Made by a program: the position numbers and the translations under genes
Source of the DNA: Podaxis mareebaensis
Lineage: Eukaryota; Basidiomycota; Agaricomycetes; Agaricales; Agaricaceae
Assembly (NCBI GenBank): GCA_018524725.1
Contig: JAEUWP010000535.1
Location: 1 to 64,000, forward strand
Reading direction: 5' to 3'
Length of the DNA: 64,000 bases
Shown: positions 55,708-64,000 of the stretch, piece after piece
Layout of the letters: each line of letters starts with the position of its first letter
How positions within the stretch are numbered: the stretch's first letter is position 1
The notes under the pieces: generated by a model
Database searches by the model: none
What the model was told of the DNA's origin: nothing
The model's input: the letters and a program-made list of their open reading frames with translations, nothing else

Positions 55708-58563
55708 GAGAGTAGTAATATAATGTGATATAGCTATGCAGAAATATGCAAGTAGAATAGGTTGCTCCATACTGGTGTCGCGAATACTCTTTCGGATTTA
55801 AGTTGAGATCTGCACAGGGTTCACCAGTTAAGCTTTAAGGTAGGCGCTAGCAATTACCTCAGTATCCAGGGAGGCAGTCGAGAATCAGGGACCCTTGGAT
55901 AATGCCCACTGAAGGCCTACAGCTTCTCCCCGATGACTGTTCCCCCATTCTCACTCGGACTCATACAACAAATGATATGTCAACAAATTCTGCCGATGGA
56001 TAGATTTGTCCAAATATTCGCCGCGTTCTCTCCGGCCAATCCCGAATCATACTAACATTTCTTGGCCAGGATATGGAACTTCCTTTTTTTGGAAACTTCA
56101 AGCGCGTGGCAAGTTGAGATTATGTTGAACGTTCGCCCTCATATGACCCCTGGCACGGGTTAGCGAACTCTAGGGTGACGTCATCAATGTCGGGCGATTC
56201 CACCTGGAACAACATTCGGCAGTCTGTCGGTGAACCAAGTATGTCAGAGCAACTTGAAACGCATTGGCATCGATACAGGCGCACGTTTGGAAGTGAGAAA
56301 GGATAGTGGACCAGGCCTATTTGTCCATTCTCCTTGAATTGAAGTCAGGGCATCGGGATTTGATTACAACTATGAGAAACTATTCAGAGGACATAAGATA
56401 GAATGGAGGAAGAGTAAGGAATAGTGTGATACGAGGAGTGCGGATGAGCTAGGGCAGCCCGATGAATAGGAAGGTCGGGCACTAAACGAACAGGGTATGT
56501 CGCAATGCCAAATGTAGCGTTGAGTATGTGCCTCGGTAAGTCGGATATTGTGCAGCGCACGGTGGGTAATGTGACGTCGCAAGTAAACAAAGTGATTTAG
56601 GAGGGGGTGACGGATGGTGGTTTCATAGCCATAGCTAAGTCGTTCTAGAGTTCGATGGTCCTTCCAAGTTCATGCCGACACTTAGACGCACTGAGAACAT
56701 TTCTCTTATTATCAGTGAATTCTGATAGGAGTGGTGATATAGGTAAAACCAGGAGATCAGAGAGGTACGCGTTTAACGAGCACGGACTTGCCTGGCGGCA
56801 TGCCCTGACGATTTGCTATAACACATCTCGGGTTTCTCCATTTACCCTCAAAAGTGAAAACGACTACAGCTTTTATCAGATAATCGACCTACCGATAATA
56901 ATGTAGACATAATCGTGCTGGAAGGCATCGAATATGATTCTAGAGTACCTAGGATCAAATGCGTCGTGTCCGGAGGTGCTCAGTAGGTGATTAGTAGAGG
57001 ATTTGTGAAGGTCACAGAAACATCAAGCAGGTCTACCTCGCAAGTTAGTTTGTCAGCCACCGAATGTCAGAATCGCTCCACCCAAAAAAAGAACCACTGA
57101 AACAGGGGCGTTATGTTCTGGGAGACTGGGGACCCACTGGAATATACCGAATATTTGGCTCATGCGTCACATAGTATAGGCAATCTCTCAGAGTACACCA
57201 TTCCGGGTTCAACATCTTGATTGCGAAGGAAACTGAAAGAGGTCAGTATGTAGAAGTGGATGCATTCTACCAGGTTGTGGAAGTGAATCTGGCTTTCGAG
57301 ATGCCTCTGGGACTCTGGGGAATACCGGTAGTCGGGCCGGAGGGAGCGTAGCATTCCTCACGCCCGGCGCCACCAACTCGCCACCATCATACGATGATGC
57401 TTAGATGATACTCAACCATCTGATCATGGGCGGTGCCAGAACTGTCACTTGAGCATCCTCCGAAACAGATTACAATTGGAATACCAAAAACATGCGCGCG
57501 ATAACTACATCAAGTAAGGCTCGGCCCTTGATTGTCGCTGTTTCCTCGGATATGAAGATAAGTCTTGGCTTCGGGGTATTGCCTTCTGAAGGTTTTCACA
57601 CAGCTCTGCACAGCATCCAACTCTTCTTCTTGAGACAGTGTGCAAAGTTAATTATAATCCGATGGAATATTTCATGTAAAATTTTTTAGTTGTCAGCTTC
57701 AAGGGTTCGAGGGGTGTTGGAGCGCGAGTCCGCGTTGGACGATCACCGACCAGACTATTAATAGCTAAAGCAGTTACGGAGTCATTACCACAGCAGTACG
57801 CATAGAGTCCCTAATGTATGTCTGGTGGCGTAGAGAACAAAGAATCCCGCAAAACATTTCATCGTACCCTCCATCAAGGACAAAGAGCCAAGCAGCTGCT
57901 GAGAAGAAAGACAGGTTTTGACGAACAACCTTCCTGCATTTCTATTTAATGAGGTCTCTAGAACCTCTAGGGTCTATCTACTTGCACTTACCTTGAGGGG
58001 CGATGCTAGGTCCGAAAAACCCTTGGCAATCATGGCCATCACCGGCCTTTCAAAAAGCACCAATCACAGCATAGAGACCTAAGTATGCCCTTGAGGCGGT
58101 CAATTCACAGCGGAGGTCGAGCGTACATTGAACGGCGATGGCATCGCAGAAAATAAACGAGGGGGCCTTATAGCAGTCGGTGTACCCAAAGACTTTATAC
58201 TAACATTGAACAAAACGAGCAGAATTTCCAAGAAGGGGAAGCCGCGATATGTCGACTAAATCCAAGGTGCCCTTCTCTGGGTGGTATATTCTTAGCACGT
58301 TCGCGATCAAAGAGCATATCAGTACCATCACGTTTGATCCTCTTCTCCAGAATGCGATGTCAGGAGCCTTATTCTAAACATAGCTGGATCAGCTATAGCC
58401 GAAGTGCTTCAGCTGTCGAAGGGGGTACGTGAAGGGTAAGAAAGTTGATGCAGACTAAATTTCGGCACATATAAATCCACCATGCACGGATATTCAGGGT
58501 CATTCCCCCAACCAATTTCCAACTCCCAACACACTCCTTAGAACGACAGGACGACGAGATTAC
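55708..58563. other. 2.9-kb intergenic region
   Basis: It holds the TLP4 3' flank and the 7TM2 promoter. Frames on both strands (56370-56590, 56655-56906, 57492-57689) are short and unsupported. No repeat, mobile element or RNA gene was recognised. Confidence 0.5.
58470..58475 (+). promoter_or_regulatory. TATA box of 7TM2
   Basis: TATAAA is found 89 bp upstream of the 7TM2 ATG (58564). Confidence 0.45.
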
Positions 58564-59951
58564 ATGTCGGACGCCAGCAGTTTCTTCCCCCCTCCGCCCC
58601 CACCAGGACTCAATTACATTGACGCCATCCGCCCTTCACTCAACTTCATCCTCGTCCTTACCCCCCTCGGTGCTGTCCTCGTTCCTCTCATCATCACCCT
58701 CTTCGTATTCTCTCCACCCCGTTCCCGAAGACACCCAGTCTTTATCCTCAATGTCCTTGCCTGTTGCAGTGGTATCGCTGAAGCAGCTATAAACGCTGCA
58801 CTCGAAACCAAACAGATCCTCTATCCACTCGAACCCGTATCCAAAACTCTTCTGACAAGCGTTATCGCTTTCGCCATTGTCTCTCCTTTATTCATCGACT
58901 CGATCCTACTTTTCCGCATCCTTGCATTCTATCCAATCGAAATAACCCCAATAACTACGCTCATTGCAATCTTTGCGTTCCCCATTCTCGTGAAATGCGG
59001 CCGATTTGCGGTGGTGGTCATGTACTTGAACTCCTTCACGAAAGGGAGTGGTAACTTACCAAACGTATTGCTGGCGGCCGCGTCGACCTGGCCAAGGAAT
59101 CCATATATTATGGCGGAATGGACAATGCAGATGGCGGATAATACGTACGTGACGTTTCGGATTCTCACAAACGTTCATCGCTCAATTCATGTTTTGTGAT
59201 AGATACGCGTCGGCGTTCTTTTTGTACAAGATCTGGCAATTCCGTAAACCTAGAGAAGATCTGCCAGTCATCAGGAGCAGTACGTCCCCCCCAAAAGGTA
59301 CATCCCGTAAAATAACTTAAGTTATCACACAGAATCTCTCTTGTCATATCTTCGATCTCTCTTCCTCATCGCTCTCGGAAACTTCATCTTCCCGTATGTT
59401 TTCATCTCACAAGTGTTAAACTCTTACTGAGCATATACCATCAGAATTATCATGAACATCGCATCAATCGTTTTGATCGCCACTGACCCATCCTTCATAA
59501 ATGGGTCTTACATCCTGCTTACAAACAACGTGAGTAAAATGTTGTATGAATATTGCTGTCAGGGTTTAACTTACCTGGATGACAAAAGTATGTCGCAATT
59601 ATCGGCGTCGTATTCGCAACAATCTGGACACGGAAACAAAACTGGAACAGGCAGGAACGATCCTCCAAGCACGACCATCGCCAGCGAAAGGAACCAGTGT
59701 ATGATGGAAGCCGGTTTGCGTTCGACCCAACGCTCAACACAAGATCTGTTCTTTCGACCCTGCGCTTTGGTCCTGGCGCCCAGGTGGAGGGGCAAGAGAC
59801 TTCACTTCCTAGCCCTAGTTCCAGTACGGATGTTGAGCTTGGACAAAAATCAGGAGCAGGAAATCAGCTAGTGCGTGGATCGGACAAAGAAATCAGTATG
59901 GGGACAGGAGTGCCTTCCGAGACCTCAACGGAACTCAGGAAGGAAGCATAG
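58564..59951 (+). CDS. Seven-helix membrane protein 7TM2, 388 aa
   Basis: Five exons: 58564-59144, 59203-59279, 59333-59393, 59445-59529, 59589-59951. It is a paralogue of 7TM1 in the opposite orientation. Shared features include the proline-rich start, LTPLGAVLVPLIITLFVF, FIDSILLFRILAFYPI, YASAFFLYKIW, SLLSYLRSLFLIALGN, and YVAIIGVVFATIW before the polar tail (here 100-plus residues with Ser, Gly and Glu). Exon lengths match 7TM1 except for minus 3 and plus 6 nt, so reading frame was kept in both copies and both are probably functional. No named family or ligand is recognised. Confidence 0.85.
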
Positions 59952-61511
59952 GAGATTGTAGTTTGCGTACGCTAGTCAGCACTTGGATACGAAAATCACA
60001 GCCCCTGGTGCCAACGCTTTCCCTCGAGGAAATCAGAAGCTGGAGATCGGGTTCGTAGGAGAATGCGGGTAGCTGTTTGTAGCCTAGAGTCAGGTGTTGA
60101 TCTTGCTTCCGTCTTACTCCGTTGCGAGCATTCACGTTGTAGGCAGGGCTTGAAGGTGCGAGTTGTATGATCACCGGTGTTAGAGTGGGGGGAAAAGGAT
60201 GTACAGATTCAGCACCTGGCTCCTATAAGTTATTGGGTACTGATAGCAACTCTTTGTAATTGAACGTCAAACTTCTTCACCTTTACTTATTTATCCAAGA
60301 AAACAAGGTACTGTAGTGCAGCCAGCGATGGCATGATTCGAGATCAATCTACTAAGTCATCTATTTACAATCCTTGGTGGATTTTACACACTATAAGGAC
60401 CTGCATGATGGCGTTGTCGAATGGCGACTGGGACGAGGGTTCCTCTTATAGACAACTGATGCTAGAATACGCGACATTACTTCATGGTAGCGAACATACG
60501 GAAACGCCAACTCGCGAAACGTGCATTACATTTAGCCTAGCTTTTCCTGCCAATCTGTATACTGCGTGCTTCACTCGTTTATCCTCCTAATTCCGCTAAC
60601 ATTGGCCTGTATAAACCCGTTCAACAACTGAAACTTGAAAGTGCTGTTATCACATTAGTTGACTTGTTGGTCACCAGGCAAATTCAAAGGGAAAAAGCCT
60701 GGGTGTTCGATTACAGATGCCAAGCGTTGTAGCGAATAATCGATGGAGCTCCATTGGCCTTCAGATCTCCGTACGGGGTTTTATGGTTAGACTCTGAATA
60801 AGACGTCGAGTATAAAAGGAAGCAAGAGTTCGAATGCGGAAGGGAGCAAATGTTCGAATATAAATGGCAGTAAATATACAACGACAAAAAGGAAAGCACG
60901 TTTGAGTATAGAAGGATAAGGAGCAAAATGCCATTTGCCCGAGTGCTCCCAGCATATAACTTCGTCCCCCCCATGGCCGAGAACGTATAGTTCGCCTATG
61001 CCAGCGTGACTCAACTTACAAAACTTGGGCCGTGGGCCATTGCTCAACCGGACGACCTTGTCGCAAAATACCCCAGGAATCCGCAATCACCACGTCAGTA
61101 AGCAGAACAGATAAAAGATACCTAGATATCATTTTCATTTAATTTTTCCGGACAAAAGGTGGTGCGATAGGTATATCAAACATTCAGCAGGCGAGGGGTC
61201 ATTTGGAACAGGAAGTGGTCGAGAGCCGCGGCTGTCGAAGACTCTAAAGGGCGGCTCCATTGGCAAAGGAGAAGTGGCGGAGCAGGTTGTTGTATGCAAT
61301 TTTTTGGCCTACTGGTGGCCATGTAACGTCATTGTGTAGTGGCCCCCCTGGAAAACGCCGGCAGACTATTAGTTAGCGTCAATCACTAGTAGTCCTGCAT
61401 CAGCACCTACCCATACTTTTAGAATGCACAGTGTTTAAGCGTTCCAATAGCTCCCGCCGTTCGGATGGCCACGATGCTGGCAATCCATTCCGCTCCCATA
61501 TTTTCTTGAAT
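59952..61511. other. Intergenic, no supported gene
   Basis: Frames here (60333-60590 plus, 60711-61086 minus) have no domain or splice support. No repeat or RNA gene was recognised. Confidence 0.5.
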
Positions 61512-62263
61512 TCACCTGTCAGGTAGCATAAGATCTCGTAATCGATCTCCCGGATACCGGGAGTTCAACGTTAAGCAATAATGGGAGTATGTGACTCGAC
61601 GCGAAGGAGACCACGAGGCGGCGCTCGGGCGACCGAAGAGAGCCCAGCGAGAGGGCGTGGATCCATTCCGAACGGATGTTGCGATTATCTCGACTATTCC
61701 GCATTCTGAGTCAATTTCCATACATTAATCGAAGCCATCGATGATCACCAGTCGCTTCTCCACGCCTTCCCCTCGTGCTGCATGTTCTTGCAAAGGTTTG
61801 ACAAAGAATTCCTGAAACCGTTGCGCTCTCGATTTCTTGAGGAGACTCGGGTCATTGAATATATTCCGATCAAGGATGCTGCTGTATGAAGGGAACTTTA
61901 TGACGATTTGACACGAGAACGAGGTGAACAGCTTGTTTAGATCGATCCTTTCATTGGCACGGGAAAAGAAGAGTGCGGCTCCTAGCATGTTATGATTGGC
62001 CAGGCGACTCCGCACAAGACTGCCACAACCGATTCTCCAACCCCAGCAGGCCCATACATCCAGAGAATGCGTTGAGTGTGGTGCAGAGTGCCGAGTCCCC
62101 AGCTGGTGATTTGGTCGACGAATTGCTCACGAGTTATCTCCACTGACTGAACCGATCTCAGTGGCCAGCCCCTCGTAAGTATATGAGCGAGGTTTGTAGT
62201 CACACCCCTCCCGTCAAATGGGCCACCGCGAATGAGCCTATATACATCGATAAGCATCGTCAT
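61512..62263 (-). pseudogene. Decayed NACHT-type NTPase fragment
   Basis: On the minus strand the sequence resembles the NACHT NTPases expanded in Agaricomycetes. Walker A reads ILWMYGPAGVGES, with Glu (codon 62035-62033) where the essential Lys is expected. Next comes LGAALFFSRANERIDLNKL, but in another frame (shift near 62000). Then the Walker B region LVIIDGFD is followed directly by TAA (61727-61725) where Glu-Cys would be expected, and the same frame continues with ATSVRNGSTPSRWALFGRP, a typical sequel. There is no recognisable start and no C-terminal repeat region. With one frameshift, one nonsense codon and a lost catalytic Lys it is almost certainly non-functional. Confidence 0.8.
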
Positions 62264-62808
62264 TCAGTGCGGTCGCCTGGATATGTTGAAGATAACTCAT
62301 AACTGGTGTTCAATGATCAGAATAAAGTCCATGTAAGAGCTGTGCGCGTGAACTTAAGGGGTTGAGTGGGACAAACAAGCTAAAGAGTGGTTTCTGCCCC
62401 GCCTGAGGGATATTAGATGGCAAGGAATGAATTGACGGTCGGACTTTGGGCTCTGGTGCATCGATTACATCGATCCAGTTTAGGGAGACGAGATTGGGAG
62501 AGCGAGCACCTCGAGATTAGGGAGCCTGTGCGGGAAGACAGGAGGGGACTGAATTGGATTACCCCCGGTATTGCCTTCGGTCCGCCGATTCGTTCGAGGC
62601 GCTACGTGCAAGTGTGTGCACTGTCCGACAGACCTTCCGCCTGTGGTTAGCGTTCTTCCATTACCTTTGTCACGGGACGACTAGAATGTCTGTCAAGTCC
62701 TCCAAATGGGGCGTCGCCATCAAATGACGAGGAAAGACACCACCGTAGAGTCTGAGTACCACGATATCATTTCGATCGACACAGTTCACAAGTGATTGGT
62801 TTTAGTGG
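62264..62808. other. Intergenic between NACHT remnant and GMC2
   Basis: No supported gene. The plus-strand ORF 62417-62650 has no recognisable content. Confidence 0.5.
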
Positions 62809-64000
62809 TTAATCCTTCTTGGGGTGCAAAACCGTATCCGCACATTTCTCGGCCACCATCACAGTAGGAGCCTGCAAATGCGTTCCAAGGACCCACGGGA
62901 ACACACTCGAGTCCGCCACTCTCAACCCATTAACACCAAACACCTTCAACTGCTCATCCACAACCGCACCACCATCCGGTATATCCTCCCTTGGTCCCAT
63001 ACGACAAGTCGAACTATAATGATACGTCGACCTATTCCGCCATCGAATAAACTTGTCCAAAGATTCGTCGTCGTCGCCTTTTGGCATTTCAGTCTTCCAA
63101 TCTTGAATAGGGTATCCACGAGCACGCATATGTTCGCCAATCCGGAGTGCGAGTTTGACAGAAGCTCGAAGGGGTACGAGATCTTCGTGGTTCGAGAGGT
63201 AATTGGGGTCAATTTTGAGTGGTGCATCGGGTTTGGAAGATGTTAGACGGAGGTTTCCTTTACTCTTTGGGTGGAGGAGAACACAAAGGAAGCTGAAGAC
63301 GCCACGGGATTTGTCGAAGGGCATGTCACTGCTGTCGTATGCCATCTAAACACAGGTCGTGAACGAAGGATTAATATTCGGAGCGGGGAAAACTGACCGG
63401 CATGATCTCGATGTCCGGTATGTCCTGCGAGTCCGCCATTTTCTCTTGGATGGGGTAGCCTTGTTTGTCCAACAACGAGCTGGAAGCGAATATCGCTAGC
63501 TGAAGAACGGGAGCAAGGAGCATCCCCGTGCCCCAAATGAGCCAATATATAAGTTCAAGGAAAAATATCCAGGGACGCTTCTGCAAGGCGACGAGAGAAT
63601 GACTCATTGGAATCCGGTATGCTACGGAGACGCCAAAATGGTCTTGCTGTGGAAATGTTCAGTTCATGGTAGTTAGCACGGGCACAGTAGACGCTTACCA
63701 AGTTGTCCCCGACAGCTGGAAGGTCTTTGTGAACTTGAATTCCATGCTCCTTGAGGTGGTTGGCAGGACCGATGCCGCTCAGCATCAAGAGTTGCGGAGA
63801 ACCAAAGGGGCCAGCGCAGAGAATGATCTCATGTTCAGATGCCACAGCCTTTCTCTGCGCACCAGATCTGGAGACAATCTGTACACCCTCGGCGAATGGT
63901 CCTGTGTTTCGATGTCCAATGAGCACCTTTTCGACTATGGTATTGGTCAAGATATGCAAGTTCTTGCGCTGCTTGACAAGCTCGGCCGGAAGGAAGGCAT
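62809..64000 (-). CDS. GMC oxidoreductase (GMC2), C-terminal part, cut by window end
   Basis: Three exons are visible: 64000-63699 (continues beyond the window), 63646-63398 and 63345-62809. The last two have exactly the lengths of the GMC1 counterparts (249 and 537 nt) and the same phases. The final 178 residues match GMC1 at roughly four in five positions. GMC signature 2 (GPFGSPQLLMLSGIGP) and the catalytic His/His pair (TYHYSSTCRMG, GTHLQAPT) are present. The FAD-binding N-terminus lies outside the window. Function as for GMC1: FAD-dependent oxidation of an unknown alcohol or aldehyde. The gene faces 7TM2 convergently, mirroring the GMC1/7TM1 pair. Confidence 0.92.

Noticed and set aside
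56370..57689. Short ORFs between TLP4 and 7TM2
   Set aside because: All are under 90 codons, overlap on opposite strands and lack splice-consistent extension.
1..64000. tRNA, rRNA genes or CRISPR arrays
   Set aside because: No cloverleaf-like blocks with matching A/B boxes and no regularly spaced repeats were recognised by eye; the organism is a fungus. A covariance-model scan would be decisive for tRNAs.

Overview
The window is nuclear DNA of a filamentous basidiomycete, most likely an Agaricomycete. Genes are broken by many 45-100 bp GT..AG introns with CTNAC-type branch sites. The protein families include a DUF6534-type seven-helix protein, beta-1,3-glucan synthase, velvet, small thaumatin-like proteins and GMC oxidoreductases with a fungal repertoire. 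Bacterial-style reading (GTG/TTG starts, operons, ribosome binding sites) does not apply, so all gene models below are spliced by hand from splice sites and reading phase.

Layout. 1-6 kb is a repeat-rich edge: a terminal poly-G run, two head-to-head copies of a LINE-type gag (ORF1) with one poly(A) tail, and weakly supported or broken ORFs in AT-richer DNA. 6-31.5 kb is a normal gene region: SOF1/DCAF13 (minus), a 1246-aa multi-span membrane protein with a long disordered tail (plus), a DUF6534 membrane protein (plus), an unrecognised 973-aa disordered protein (minus), a velvet regulator (minus) and mitochondrial Mn superoxide dismutase (minus). The intergenic gaps here reach 2-3.4 kb. 33.6-39.8 kb is a complete 12-exon FKS1 beta-1,3-glucan synthase (plus).

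40.6-64 kb is an accessory cluster. Four thaumatin-like protein genes (TLP1-4, all plus, all with signal peptide and 16 cysteines) are interleaved with two copies of a GMC oxidoreductase gene and two copies of a seven-helix membrane protein gene. The GMC and membrane-protein copies lie in mirror orientation (GMC1 plus, 7TM1 minus, ... 7TM2 plus, GMC2 minus), so TLP2-4 sit inside a large inverted duplication. A decayed NACHT-type NTPase lies between 7TM2 and GMC2. GMC2 runs off the right end of the window.

Functional reading: glucan synthase makes wall beta-1,3-glucan. Small fungal thaumatin-like proteins have been reported to act on beta-glucan, so wall or glucan remodelling is a plausible theme of the right half. 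That link, and any joint role with the GMC enzymes and 7TM proteins, is inference. No tRNA, rRNA or CRISPR array was recognised.
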